Shown: positions 12,651 to 24,960 of the stretch, in pieces
Layout of the letters: the number at the start of each line of letters is the position of its first letter
How positions within the stretch are numbered: the stretch's first letter is position 1
Source: Sipunculus nudus
Lineage: Eukaryota; Annelida; Sipuncula; Golfingiida; Sipunculidae
Assembly: GCA_026874595.1 (NCBI GenBank)
Contig: CM049312.1
Span: forward strand, 77,601,429 to 77,665,428
Length of the DNA: 64,000 bases
Direction of reading: 5' to 3'
Translations under genes and position numbers: made by a program
The notes under the pieces: model-generated
Database searches by the model: none
What the model was told of the DNA's origin: nothing
The model's input: the letters and a program-made list of their open reading frames with translations, nothing else

Positions 12651-14080
12651 CAATACAATCAGAATGATAGGTCAAGACAGTTGCTTCGTTTTTTATCTTC
12701 TTTCTAAATCTTCTAATGGTCTCTCGGAAAGGGCTGCACCATTAAAAATATTGTGCGAAACCTGTAACACAATATGTGCCTGCTGGAATGTAAAATAAGA
12801 ACTTCTGGTAGGCCATCCAGAACAAAAATTATGAACCATTGTTGGCAGGAAATATAATGGCCAATCATGTTAGATTATATCAGCGATGAAAAAGTTCTGT
12901 TGAACTGATGTCTGTAACATTCTGGAATTTTTTTTGTTGTGTTCAAGTTTTTTCCCTGAATGATAATAGAATCTGCCATTTTTTTTCTTAAAACAGCCCA
13001 ACAAAAAGTTGTTATTTCTCTACCCTTCTTGAAGGCATGCCTGATTAAAATATCAGTTGTATGGTCTTGACTGAACCAGGATTTTAGATGTGATATGCAT
13101 TCTTATATACATAGTCACCAAAGTAGATACAGGCCTGGGATTTGGTCTTAGCCGTTACAAATCTGGATTACCATACTTTTTATTATTGATCAAACATAAC
13201 CCATAAAAATAGTAAAGAACTCCCACTTGTTCATAGTTTAAACAGCACATTGAATTTCATTGATAAAATATTTACCCTTAAGAAATAAAATTTAATTGTC
13301 AGATTGTTGTTAAAAAATTTGACAAAATGTGTTATGAGTTTGAGTTCTTCCAAAAAAATCCTTCTGTACATATTACACAGTATAATATGAGTTTTCTCAG
13401 TATCACTCAGTTGACAGTACTGCCACCTATAGGCAAAACATGATGTTGGGACATTAGTTGTAGTTCATTCCTGTGGGCAGCCTCAATGTCTGTAGCATCC
13501 CAGTTCAGTTTAAAGTTCAACCTCCAGGACAAGCTTTACTGTGCAATAATGTTGTGATTGTTGAACCTGGTTCATTTCAAGCGCATAGTAACAATTATGA
13601 TATTAAATTTTAAATAATGAAAGGAGGATTATTATATTAATAGCCACATGCAGTGTATTCATACTAATAAAGCATTTTCAGATAATCACAAGAAAATCTT
13701 CATTGTCACACTTTTTCTGTGTTATGCTTTATATTTTTCATTGTTAAGAAGCTCGACATTCTAGGAGAAGATAGGAAGATTTGTTTAAATATACCATTTA
13801 CAAAATACAGCATATTTTTGCATTTAAAAATATGATAATCGATTGCTACATTTTTCACAAAGTAGCCAGCTCAAGTAGAATTGAACAACATACATTTCCT
13901 TATTATTTTCTCAGTTCCCTACTTTTGATTCTTCATCAGTCTATGAACTAAAGATTTCAATTCAGCCTCTCAATTACTGTGTGTAGCTTTGATGCTTTTA
14001 AGAATGACAAGTTACACTCCTGGTCACAAAATTAAAAATAATAGATGGTCAGATTTATTAATCTAATATAATAGAATTCA
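12650..14080. other. AT-rich unique DNA, nothing recognised
   Basis: Ordinary AT-rich sequence with short homopolymer runs. There are no tandem arrays, RNA genes or exon-like open frames with good splice sites. Confidence 0.4.
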
Positions 14081-14084
14081 AATA

Positions 14085-14465
14085 ATAAATTCTTGCACAG
14101 AAAGAAAATGATTGGAGATGGTTGTATGGTTGAAACAATTCTTGTGATGTACCTAGACACCATGTGCAAGATTGGTTGCCGGGACATCGAAAGGTCCGAG
14201 GTCCACAGAATGACAAACGGTCTGAGTGCAAGATGTGTCGTCCTGCAGGTGGCCTCATCTCTTTGCAATTCGATGAAGTTGGCTGCTCCGCAGAGTTATT
14301 CCTTGCGGCCAATTGTTCCACCATATCTACAGCCAGCCAAAGTGACCTGTATCATTTAATCTAGCCTCTTTGAGGACATTCATCCTTCCCCAGGGGGCCC
14401 ATTGGAATGTCAAACTGTTAGCGGCACAGACCACAAAAAGTTCATTGTGTGGAAGATACTGGGAT
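14085..14465. promoter_or_regulatory. Candidate regulatory block (complex unique DNA)
   Basis: A compact GC-richer island in AT-rich surroundings. It has open frames of up to 88 codons on both strands at once (14093-14359 plus, 14058-14324 minus), which fits complex noncoding DNA better than a gene. No protein family was recognised in either frame. Confidence 0.25.
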
Positions 14466-15715
14466 CATATTGCCCATCACCATATTAAAAAGCCATCCTC
14501 ATATTTTAATTGATTCTTGTTCTGATCTTGATAATATTATTTTTAACGTGACAATTTACACATTTATAGTCAAACCCATGAATAAACAGTTTGTTCATAT
14601 GTCCTTACTATATAATGCCTGTTTTTGTTTTCTGTAAAAGGAACATTTTATCTTTTTTTTCAATATTAATATATTTCATCAGATATGCCTATATGTTTTC
14701 ACTTTCTGTCAGATATTCTGACATCTGTTGTTTTACAGAATATCTTTCCAAGTTTTTCAGTTGATACCTGTTTTATATAAATAATTATTTTTTTATATTT
14801 TCATTTTATCTTGATTATATTGCCTTAGTGTTCTTTTGTCACAAAAGATATGGATATTTAAAATCATTAGGATCGTTTCATAATTTGGTGTAATTTATAA
14901 TATATTTTTTAGTGGTGTGCCAGTTAATTTATTATATTGATTGTTTTCTTTCAAAAACGATTAAATCAATTGCATTTTTGCAATCAATGACAAACAATTT
15001 AATATACAAATCCAAAGATGTCATATTATCCAGATATTATATTATAATTTTGCAAGAGATATAAGAAAAAAGGGGCAAAGGACAGACAGCATCAAACCTG
15101 TAACCTTGTGCAAAGATCATGTGTCAAAAACCCAAGCGTTACCTTGATCTTTCAGCATCATCTTCAAGTCAGATTTAATTTACTTGGTCAATATTTAAGG
15201 TATAATCCTATACTGCAGATGTTTCATGGTAATATAAATGATATGTAAAATAATCAATTAATAATTTACCATTGTTCGTTTATTATCTTTCAATCATGGA
15301 ATATGATTTTGCGATTGATTTCTACCACTAATATTTATTGGAAATATGTTGTCTCCTTTTTAGGTTCAGTTGTTAAAAAGAATATTATGACATGAAACTG
15401 TTGATTATACTCACCTTTGTTACATTTATAGAGGACTATGAGTATGTTAAGGAAAGTTAATTAATAAAAGAGAGTTCATTAAAGTCTGAAGAAATACTAG
15501 ACTTGAACATATTTCCTATAAATGTTAATTGGATTTGTTGGCTGATTCAAGTAGAGAAAATATGATTGCATAACCTGAATTGGTTCACGTTATATTTACC
15601 AAATTGGTACACTATTTGAATAAAAATAGTCTGAAAAAATTGTCCAAATGTGTTCTCACTTGATGGCTGCAGTAATGAATTGCTTCCGTGTGAAACTACT
15701 TTAAAATTTGTGTGC
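14465..15715. other. AT-rich unique DNA, nothing recognised
   Basis: Simple AT-rich sequence without arrays, RNA genes or supported exons. Confidence 0.4.
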
Positions 15716-16270
15716 TTTTTTTCTTGTCCGTTAAGTGAGAGATGAGATGGTCTTTAATCAACTAATATCACCATCTCATATGCCCAAACAGCGGGAGTAT
15801 TGTGGCTTTGATTGTCTGAGCCTAGCCATGCGGAACTTCTAATTTGATCGGCCAACTCGTCAGGGCATCTGCTTGGTGGAAGCTCACACTACAGCCAAGT
15901 AGGGACAGTTGGATGGGTTTTGTACGAATGGACAATAAACTGACAGGCTCGGGGAAAATTTCTCCTTCTGCCTTGTGCGATATGCCGGCCAAATTGGCCC
16001 ATAAAGTACGGTAATGAATGTACGGGCTGCCACTCAGTAAAATGTGACTCAGTCATAATTTTGCCAAATGCTTTAATCTAATACGGCCAATTTGCACATC
16101 GTCAGACGGCAAGGAGCCGCAACTGATGCGAACGTGTGATAATAACCAGGCAGGTGAAATGGCCGGACAAAGCCAACATGAAAGTCTCCAATTTGATACT
16201 GCTGGCTATTTTCACAGGGCAAACAAAGACCACCCATCACCCATACTCCAGTTTGTATAATCAACATTTA
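15715..16270. promoter_or_regulatory. Candidate regulatory block (complex unique DNA)
   Basis: Complex unique island with words such as CTGACAGG (TALE-type), CCCATAAA (posterior-Hox-type) and TGTGACTCAG (AP-1-like). A 64-codon minus-strand frame (16073-16267) matches nothing known. Regulatory function is inferred from composition and isolation between AT-rich flanks. Confidence 0.28.
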
Positions 16271-17175
16271 CATTGCAAGAACTACAATCTATTTGTTATC
16301 CAGCATGGCTATAGCTAGTCCATTTATGACTGTCTGCGTACATTTGTGTTTATTGTCACTGAAATACTTACACTTGCTTTTACAGCTTTCCCAGCTGGAT
16401 ATAAACTTTAAATTCCTGGTTTATATATATCCCAGCTAAAGCAGTAAGTTCTTTCCATTATAAAAAAGAAAGGTGATCCGAAAATATTGTCTTGTGTTCA
16501 GATGGATGGACAGATCCAACAGCATGGACATTATTATTTGTGTGTAAAATTTAATAAAATTTGGGTAAAATACCAATGCATATTTGCCAAGATGTTCAGG
16601 ATATATGTATTTTATTATCAATTTTTCATTATTTATATCAAAACTTTTTTTATTTAACACACTAAAGTATATTAGTGAAAAAGCTTTTTTTCTAAGTGTT
16701 TTAATATTAAAACCCAACTTAATCCTAGGAACTTATTAAAATTAATATACCTGGTAAGATAAATTTGCCAGTGTCCTTGAACATTATTCTGTATGTTTTT
16801 TGCATTAATTTTATCTTTAAACTTTTAATGAGGGATAGAAATGTTATAATAAATTCTCTCATATTTTTTCATTTAGTGTTTACAACATCTTTAAAACACT
16901 TTCAACTCTATATATTTCACACTTTGTGTTAGAAAATGCTTTTTTTTTCACAGGTCCTTTCTAGGTAGATCATTTTTTTTAATTGTACTTGGATTTGAAA
17001 AGAAGCACAAATATATATATATATTTTTTTATCTTTAAGTAACTGATGCTTTAACTGATGAAGTATAAACCATCATACTATGTAAAAGCCATGTGTTGTG
17101 CATTATAAGAGTATGAAAAAAAAATGAGCTTATTGTAGCTTTATACAATAGCATTAATTAATGTTAGTAACTGTT
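16270..17175. other. AT-rich unique DNA, nothing recognised
   Basis: Low-complexity AT-rich sequence. An acceptor-like TTTTACAG (16387) and a donor-like CA|GTAAGTT (16443) bracket a segment that has stops in all three frames, so it is not an exon. Confidence 0.4.
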
Positions 17176-17179
17176 CTGT

Positions 17180-17760
17180 ATGCTGCTTATCGTATCTCCA
17201 GACAAAGGGGGGGGGATACCATGGTTTAATGTAGGTCCCGCTGCTGCCACAGATAAATTTTATTTAAGTGATCATTCGAAAAATATTTCACGGATCTTTA
17301 CTAAACTTGACATGTGTATAGATATGGGTGAGAGGACGAAGCCTATTGAAAATGATGTCATAACCTTAACTAGGAGAGTGACCTTGACCTTAAATAGGTC
17401 CATTTTTTTTTTTTGGAAAATCACACAAATTCTTAAAATTTCAAGAAATCTTGCATGGACCAATCCAATTTTTAAAAGTCAAGTTGACTGAAGGTCTTGG
17501 ATAGCGTTGTCATGTACTGGAAACTGGTGGCGCCACCTATTAACCTTTTCTTGTTTTTAGCTCCTTTATACCACCATGATTGCCGCTTGACAGTACGAAC
17601 AGTGAACATTACAAGTCAAAAACTAAAGGACAAATTTCTTTCATATTTTGCATATACATCGATATGGGTTATGGGATGACAAATATTTAAATTGGGGTCA
17701 TCCCTATGAGAGTGGCCTTAACCTTATAGATAGGTGAACAATTTTGTTGAACCATAAATG
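17180..17760 (+). mobile_element. Dispersed element with ~340-bp internal duplication and TGACCTTGACCTT
   Basis: Two diverged copies of one module are visible. One has ATAGATATGGGTGAGAGGAC then GATGTCATAACCTTAAC (from about 17317). The other has ATCGATATGGGTTATGGGAT then GGGGTCATCCC (from about 17657), about 340 bp downstream. Each is followed by AGAGTG(A/G)CCTT. The first carries TGACCTTGACCTT (17379-17391). Elements built this way are common in molluscs. No coding domain is seen. Confidence 0.5.
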
Positions 17761-17929
17761 GATGAGAAATCTTAAATTAAAGTTAAAATATATAAAACTA
17801 ATTAAAATTAATAATAAATCTATAAAATTCAGGAATATTTAGGAAAGTTTAGGAAAATCCCAAGGTTTTCATATACCACATTGTAAGTATATTCTTAGCT
17901 TTCAGAATATGTTCAGGTAATATTAAGGA

Positions 17930-18270
17930 AAATTGAAACAAAGTTTAAACAGACTCCTGAGGCAGTTCTGAGCCTGGCCACTGAGAACACTGTGCTGCCC
18001 TCTGCAGTGCTATGCATTGCCCCCGAGCACAGCTCTGTGCGGTGGACTTTCATATGGCAAATACAACTTTATTAACCACTGGGCATTTTTGCAGTGCTGC
18101 ACAGCAGAGGAAGTTAAACTTTTTTCAGCATTGCTCTGGAGGACAGTGCAGCATTTGGTGTGGACAATCCAATTCAGTTGAATGTGCTCAACTTTTTTTT
18201 GCAGCACGGTGCAGTGTTTGTTTTGGGTTAAGAGGCTCATTTACTCCTTTGAATTATTCTTGATTAGGAG
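17930..18270. repeat. Short GCAGTGC-rich imperfect repeats
   Basis: The segment contains several diverged copies, in both orientations, of a GCAGTGCTGCACAG-like word (around 17990, 18090, 18140 and 18195). Overlapping frames of 76-83 codons on opposite strands result. It could be a decayed palindromic element or a small minisatellite. No family was recognised. Confidence 0.3.
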
Positions 18271-18469
18271 TCACTAATATTAACTCTTTCTTATGATACA
18301 TATATGCATGACCAGTAATTAATGGTCGTGGTACTACATTAAATTGTTTTTAATTAATTTATCGTGCTTCAGCTAGTAGTTCCAAACATTTTATATTATT
18401 CTTTCTTAAGTGGTTTAAGAGTGATCTTTTTGTATTGTCTTCATAAATGGCTGTTGTGACTGGCTTTTT

Positions 18470-19560
18470 TTCTGTGCTGAGGAGCTGGTAGCTGGCTGTA
18501 GTTAAACCCATTCTTCAAGAGCAACTGACTGTACTCTGTTTTGGGAAGTGTTTGATCATGAGTGACTCACTATGTTTTCTTTGCTTGAGAGCTATATAGT
18601 TGCTGTTTCATTCTTGTTCATATGTTATGTCTTGTTCATATGTCATGAGTTATTAACTGATGTCTCTTCTGAGAAGCTAGTGGCTGGCTGTTTGATTCAT
18701 CCTTGTTCAAGAGTTACTGACAGTTGTCTGGCCATTTGTTTCATCCTTGTTGAAGAGTTACTGAAGGTTGTCTGGCTGTTTGTTTCATCCTTGTTCAAGA
18801 GTTACTGACAGTTGTCTGACTGTTTGTTTCATCCTTGTTGAAGAGTTACTGAAGGTTATCTGGCTGTTTGTTTCTTCCTTGTTCAAGAGTTACTGAAGGT
18901 TGTCTGGCTGTTTGTTTCATCCTTGTTCAAGAGTTACTGACAGTTGTCTGACTGTTTGTTTCATCCTTGTTCAAGAGTTACTGACAGTTGTCTGACTGTT
19001 TGTTCCATCCTTGTTCAAGAGTTACTGAAGGTTGTCTGGCTGTTTGTTTCATCCTTGTTCAAAAGTTACTGGCAGTTGACTGGATGTTTGTTTCGTCCTT
19101 GTTCAAAAGTTACTGAAGGTTGTCTGGCTGTTTGTTTAATCCTTGTTCAAAAGTTACTGAAGGTTGTCTGGCTGTTTGTTTCATCCTTGTTCAAAAGTTA
19201 CTGGCAGTTGTCTGGATGTTTGTTTCATCCTTGTAAAAGAGTTACTGATGGTTGTCTGGCTGTTTGTTTCTTCCTTGTTCAAAAGTTACTGGCAGTTGTC
19301 TAGATGTTTGTTTCATCATTGTTCAAAAGTTACTGAAGGTTGTCTGGCTGTTTGTTTCATCCTTGTTAAATATTTACTGGTGGTTGTCTGGCGGTTTGTT
19401 TCATCCTTGTTAAAGAGTACTGATGGTTGTCTGGCTGTTTGTTTCATCCTTGTTAAAGAGTTACTGATGGTTGTCTGGCTGTTTGTTTCATCCTTGTTCA
19501 GGAGTTTCTGACTGTTTTCTCTACTTGGGAGCTAGTGACTAACTGTCTGTTTCATCCTTG
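18470..19560. repeat. 44-bp minisatellite, about 19 clear copies
   Basis: The unit is GAGTTACTGACAGTTGTCTG followed by a (GC)TGTTTGTTTCATCCTTGTTCAA-type half. Successive GAGTTACTG starts fall 44 bp apart (for example 18711 and 18755). One copy near 19408 has lost a base. Older, degenerate units extend the array to about 18470 and 19560. Because 44 is not a multiple of three, the frame rotates with a 132-bp period. The 115-119-codon Cys/Phe/Leu-rich frames here (18944-19303, 19164-19511) are therefore artefacts. Confidence 0.93.
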
Positions 19561-19689
19561 CATGTCCAAGACCTAGGCTTTCTCTGCTGTTTGTTTGTTT
19601 CATGGTTCAACTTTGGCAAAAATCTAATGTTTCAGGAATTATGCATTTTGTTGCCTGCCAATGATGAAAAAACTTGCTAAAACTTGCAT

Positions 19690-20065
19690 AACTCGGAAAC
19701 CCAGTTAATACAGTCCAAATGGCCAAAACTGCAAGTACAAGGGCGATGGGTCTCGAAACAGTGTCGTTAACAAGATCGAGCTCGGCTCTCGAATAGCATG
19801 GCTTGGTCTCCGCTGCTGGGATTGGTAGAGGGAATGTGGGTTGCTTCTGGCTTTGTGGCTGTGGATGCTGTAGCTTTCTAAAAGGTCACCGGCTCGGGAT
19901 GGACGATGGCGGCTCCCTGCTTGGCTTGGCAAGGCACTGCGACTGTTGGCTCAGAGAACATGCTTAAGGAGCGCACAGGGCTGAGGTCTTGACCGCAGCA
20001 ACCTGTAGCTGCTCGATGAGCGTATTCCTCTTTTGGCTTGGCTTGGCATTTTGTTGCCTTTGTTT
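19690..20065. promoter_or_regulatory. GC-rich unique island, candidate regulatory DNA
   Basis: A sharp GC-rich island with CpGs follows the 44-bp array. It contains two TTGGCTTGGC words (19921, 20034), an AGGTCACC half-site and GATCGAGCTC. Short frames exist on the minus strand only (75 and 63 codons) and no family was recognised. It could be a small enhancer, an unannotated short exon or a decayed element. Confidence 0.25.
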
Positions 20066-20285
20066 CCAAAACATTTTAAAGATGTTAATTGATGGAATAC
20101 TTACAGATCAGTATTTGACAATACCACTTCTATCTACTTGTTTTAGAAAATGGTGAAACAGTATTTAATGTCTCAAAATATAAATTATAAATTCCAGATT
20201 ACACAATGCTCAATTCATGCACATTTTCTGTTTACTGCACAATATTTCCTGTTTGCATTGAATAATATGCAATGTAAATAATGAT

Positions 20286-20442
20286 GGGTTGTAGTTGCCC
20301 GTCCAATGCCGGTGGTTTTCTCCAGGTCCTCCGGTTTCCTCCAACCTTACCAACTACTGAGGTCCAACATCAAAGCTATGGAGAGTGCCTGGTATGATTT
20401 ATCATAACTAGTTGTACCATCCATGTAAAATAAATAAAGTTT
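20286..20442 (+). mobile_element. SINE 3' half (5'-truncated)
   Basis: It shares its body and tail with the full copy at 29874-30110: GGGTTGTAGT, GTTTTCTCC(A/G)GGT-CCTCCGGTTTCCT, CCATGTAAAATAAATAAAGTTT. The tRNA-derived head is absent, as expected from incomplete reverse transcription. The 'TCTCCGGGT...CGGTTTCCT' motif is a widespread conserved body motif in marine invertebrate SINEs. Confidence 0.65.
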
Positions 20443-20449
20443 ATATTTA

Positions 20450-21245
20450 TAAGGATGGAGCATATGCCTCTTTAATTAGGTCGAGTTCCCTTTGATCTAT
20501 GGCACAAAATGTATATTTGTTTGTTACATATTAGAATGTTTTAAACCATGATTCTATTTGTGTTAACAAATTTGGTAAAAAGATCAAGCTTAAGTTCAAC
20601 AAATCTTACATTAAGTTAAATATGGCCATGCCTTTTGTGAAAGATAAATATGAGGCATATGTTTATTGTTACTGTTTCATCGTTAACTGCTGAAGGGGGA
20701 TGTACTTCAATAGGGTGCGAGAAAATAAGAATAACATACATGTGACATCATACCCATGACCTGAGGTAACATTCGCTGCTGGATGCGTGAATCATGGACA
20801 TAACACGCATGGATGAACTTCACAGAAACCTTATGCAAATAGAATGCATGACTAGTCAAAAAGCCACATTAATATCATGACATTTTCTGCACAATTACAG
20901 ACCAGACTTGAAAGCGAGAAAGGTAACAGGCTGGCTGGCTCATTAAGAACCTCACAGATGGGGGAGTAGAGATTCCCTCTCAATTAAAGTAGGAAAATTA
21001 CATGTTGAAATGATGATTGGATGGAGGTGGCCTGCCCTTCTCGTGGACCATATGTTGCATTCAGGACGAATCCCAAGGGGACTCTGTTAGGGGGGGTAAA
21101 TTTGCATGTACAGGGCTGGTTGTGTGGGTACTGGCCACGTGACCAAAAAAAAAAATCATATGATAATGAGAAAATATGTTTCTTCACACAGTTATATTGT
21201 GTGAGCATGTAAAAGCATGTTATCACATTATGGCATGTATATTTA
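20450..21245. other. Unique DNA; small complex block at 20990-21150
   Basis: Mostly AT-rich unique sequence. Around 20990-21150 it is more complex and includes a perfect octamer ATTTGCAT and a GCCACGTGAC E-box. No gene was recognised. Confidence 0.35.
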
Positions 21246-21246
21246 C

Positions 21247-21335
21247 ACATACACATATATGTATATATATATACATATATATATATATATGTGTGTGTGT
21301 ATATAAATATATATTTGTACATATATGTATATATC
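21247..21335. repeat. Compound AT/GT microsatellite
   Basis: Interrupted (AT)n with a GTGTGTGTGT segment. It explains the poly-Tyr/Ile frames on both strands nearby. Confidence 0.9.
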
Positions 21336-21879
21336 ATGGTGATAATTCTTATTTCAGTTTGGCTTTCAATTTTGAATAAAAGATCAATATTTCTACATAA
21401 AAAAATTCAGTGAATAAATTAATGAAGAAAATATTTCATCACACATTAATGGTTAATGAGCAAAAGCAGATGAAATGATTAAATATGGGTTGTCTCAGGT
21501 CATTTGAATCATTAAACAATACTTAAGACATCTTTCTGAAGTTTTTATTTCCACGTTTGAGCGTTTACCAGCTGTATCATATTTAAGTTGAAAAAATACA
21601 CATCTGACTTTCAGTTGGAAGAGTGGCTTTTTTCACAGATATATAAGTAACTTAATGTAGCTGTAACAATTATTATACAGAAAATACATTATAATTTCCT
21701 TTGTTCAAAACCATATTCAGCTGCTGGCTATAAATTACATTTTCTGAGATCATCATATAATTGACTTTTTCATGTGGCTGCTTCATTTGGACTGGGAGTC
21801 AGTCTTTAAAGTAAGGATAAGAGAATTATGAATTTTTACCAGGATGCCTTCAAGGTTCCATGAACATACCGTAGAGGTG

Positions 21880-22335
21880 GTAACCTTGTGTACTTCAGTG
21901 TAGGCTTTTAAAAGGCTTGTCCAATCATGCGTACCACAAAGTAGCCAACGGCGCCGCTAAGCTGCTCTCCAAGGGCAGGGGTTTGTTAAGGCGACTGGAA
22001 AAGTGTTTAGGTACATGCGATTAAACCACTTGATTCTATCAAGGACCCTCCGTCAGTGTTCTTAACACATGAATGAGCAAGCATGCGAACAGACCATCCC
22101 CGACTTTGTACAAGACAGATGGCAACAAGGGGGGACACTTCAACCCCCTCAGGATAAAACCCTCTACACCCCAAATTACTCCATAATTGGCCAACCCATG
22201 TTTTGTTTGGGGTTACAATAACAACTTTGACACATGGAAGAAGCTGTGACCCTGTGGTGCTGGCCGTATAGATATGGGTATTAGAGACCCGGGTGGGGCA
22301 GACACCCGTTTGCGGCATGTCACAATTATTGGCCT
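21880..22335. promoter_or_regulatory. Candidate regulatory block (complex unique DNA)
   Basis: A GC-richer, CpG-containing stretch in AT-rich surroundings, crossed by a 103-codon minus-strand frame (22007-22318) that matches no known family. Sox-like words (AACAACTTTGACAC, ACAATTATTGG) and paired GGGACAC/GGGTGG motifs occur. Nothing marks it as a gene. Confidence 0.25.
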
Positions 22336-22339
22336 GATT

Positions 22340-24275
22340 TTATATGATGAGCTCAGTAGGTGACTGTGTATGCAGCTGTCAAATCTTAAAGACCTCCAAT
22401 TGTCATCCCACTGATTTTGGGGTTTTTAAGGTGTTTTTCGTATTTTCTGTGGTAACTGTTTCAGTGGAAGTGATATGTGCATGGAGATACTCTTAATATT
22501 TGTAACACACCAAACTGTCGATCTCCCTGAGTTTTAAACACCCTTGACCATGAAAATATTATTTTCACCCATTTTTGGTGATTTATTCATTTGTGCTTTT
22601 GTTTGTCAGCAAAAAGCTATCAACAGATTTTCTGAAAACATAATGAGAGGACTTGACTTTAGATATAGAGAAGGATTTAGACTCGAGAATACATTTCAAA
22701 TCTGCATCTCACCTCTCCCCTCCTCACATCTGTCTCCTAAATTATTATTACTACTAGCAGTATCCCAAAATTTACAACATGTGACCTGTGACATCCAGAT
22801 TTAAGTATGTATGCAAAATGGCAGCACCCATGAGCAATTTCAAGAAACTGGGAGAAATAAAGCGGATTGATAGTGGTGCACATTTAAATTTTGTTGCATT
22901 GCATGTCTACACTCGTATGAATTTGTATGTAATTTTATGCATTGTTATGTGATTCATAAGAAAGTTTCACAATGTGAGTAAATATGCAGCCAAAATGCAA
23001 GGAAAAGGCTGAAATGTAAAGGTTGCTTTAATTTAAAGTTATTTTATGTCAGATGTTGAAGTGCCCGTGTACTTGTTGTTTTAACTAAATCTTATAAAAA
23101 CTGGTTCTGTTGGTTGCTTCAAATCAAGATCTTCCTGACAGGTAATATATACTGTTCATCAATATATACCTTGTTGTTCACAGCTATCTTACCTGAACAA
23201 TAAACCTTATTGTATCTGATATCTCCATCTCTGCTGATAACAATCAATAATGTATGGATGATATATATGAACCCAGGTGTGGGTGGTTAAATATATTTTA
23301 GAGAAAATTTATCATTGGGAAAAAACATGACATTAGTCCAATATTGGGTTGATCAATTATAAAAAAAATAAAATTAATATTGTTTGTGTCTTGTTAAGAC
23401 TTGATACTTGCAATATTGGCTGGCATTTCACAAATAAGCAGGATTTATTATCAGTGTGAATATCAAGAAAATAAGTAATTTATATGTTACATCTGTGGAC
23501 TAAACATTGGCATCCTCCTAAAATTTGAGGATTTGGGCATGGTCCTAAAAAGCATTACTACGCTCTAAAAGTCACCCATACATGTCCCCTTGTTCTCAGA
23601 CTCTCCCTCTCTCCAGAATTGGACTCCTGCCTGGAGACTGTCCTCTTGAGTACTTACATGTCGCATCCCCACACCTTTATCAAACTGTTCTCACCATATG
23701 TTTAAACTGCTCATGGAGGTACCAATTTGCATATATATGAAAACCTAGGTTTCACATGAAAATTATTAGCATACCAATAGTAAATAGAATTAAATTTCTT
23801 TGGTCCATATTATACATATGTTTTTATATTTGGTCCATATTATTTATATTATTCTTTGCTCTATTGTAGTTAAAGTGTACCCACTTACCTCAAGTAAAAT
23901 AACAACAAAAAAATGGTCATGATTATATGTAATTACTTGAATCAGAGTTACACCCTGAATAATTTTTATAGAAATGTCCATCCATTGTTAAAGCAGTTCT
24001 GATGTATTCCATAGAGTCACTATGCAGGGAAAATTATCAATGGTAAAAAGACTTTTTAATACCAGATAGCTTTTGGTAATGGACATTGTGTAATAGTGTA
24101 TCTTTTCCATAAGACAAATTTTTGGGAGATATTTAAATGAAAGGTAACACTAATGGCATTACCTAAAGTAATATATAGCCACAGTTATCTTAAAATATGT
24201 AAAATGTATAATGTAAATTATTTAAAATATATGTACAAATGCAGATGTTTCTTTGTGATCATGAAAAACTTGTAT
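22340..24275. other. Mostly AT-rich unique DNA
   Basis: No tandem array, RNA gene or supported exon. An 86-codon frame at 22544-22804 has no recognisable domain. The stretch 23540-23700 is richer in C/T and more complex but not identifiable. Confidence 0.4.
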
Positions 24276-24279
24276 TTGT

Positions 24280-24725
24280 ATTAATGTCTGGGGGCGGGGG
24301 GTTAAATTGTGACATGCCGTAACTTTTTGAAAGCTGCATGTTTTGCCCAGATTTGTAAAAGATAAATAGTAACTACCAAAATCAAGGTATTATACAAAAT
24401 GAAGTATTATGGCATATTTTGTCCTCAATTTTGATAAACAAAATGTATCAACCATTCTTTCAGAGGACTAAGAAAACTGGTACCTTATTAACTTTAAATT
24501 TCAAGGTCAAATCAGCCAAATTAATATCTTTATTAAGGACTTCTTGTGACTCCTATAAATTTTATTAATTGAAGTATATAATTTGCATATTTTGTCCCTG
24601 AAATTCAAAACAAGTTGTTTCCACCAAGTTCTTGGAGGAGTTTGAAAACTGGTGACCTTGACCTTGTTTTTATGGTCATATCTGCAGATTTATGTCATCT
24701 TTTGAGATGATGCATTTTTTTCTTC
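24280..24725 (+). mobile_element. Dispersed repeat with ~173-bp internal duplication
   Basis: Two diverged units start at GCATATTTTGTCC (24412 and 24585, 173 bp apart). Each continues with an AAACAA(A/G)TTG-like word, a TTC(T/C).GAGGA..TTGAAAACTGG-like stretch and a nuclear-receptor half-site (AAGGTCA in the first, TGACCTTGACCTT at 24653-24665 in the second). It lies directly upstream of the Helitron-like element but has a different unit sequence. Confidence 0.45.
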
Positions 24726-24960
24726 AAATTTGGAACCCATTTATATCTGTTTTGAGACACATATATGTATTTGCAACTACAGAAACGAGCCATTCTAGCA
24801 ACTCCTGTATTAGATACAAGAATATAGCAGTTCTAAATTTATGTGTCATATTTTTATGTCCCCGCCACAAAGTGGCCAGGGCATATAGTTTTACCCATGT
24901 CTGTCCTTCCGTCCTTCCGTCATTCTGAAATAAAACAGTTGTACGCACTTTTTTTCGCAA

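Noticed and set aside
16388-16442. Segment between TTTTACAG and CA|GTAAGTT
   Set aside because: All three phases contain stops.
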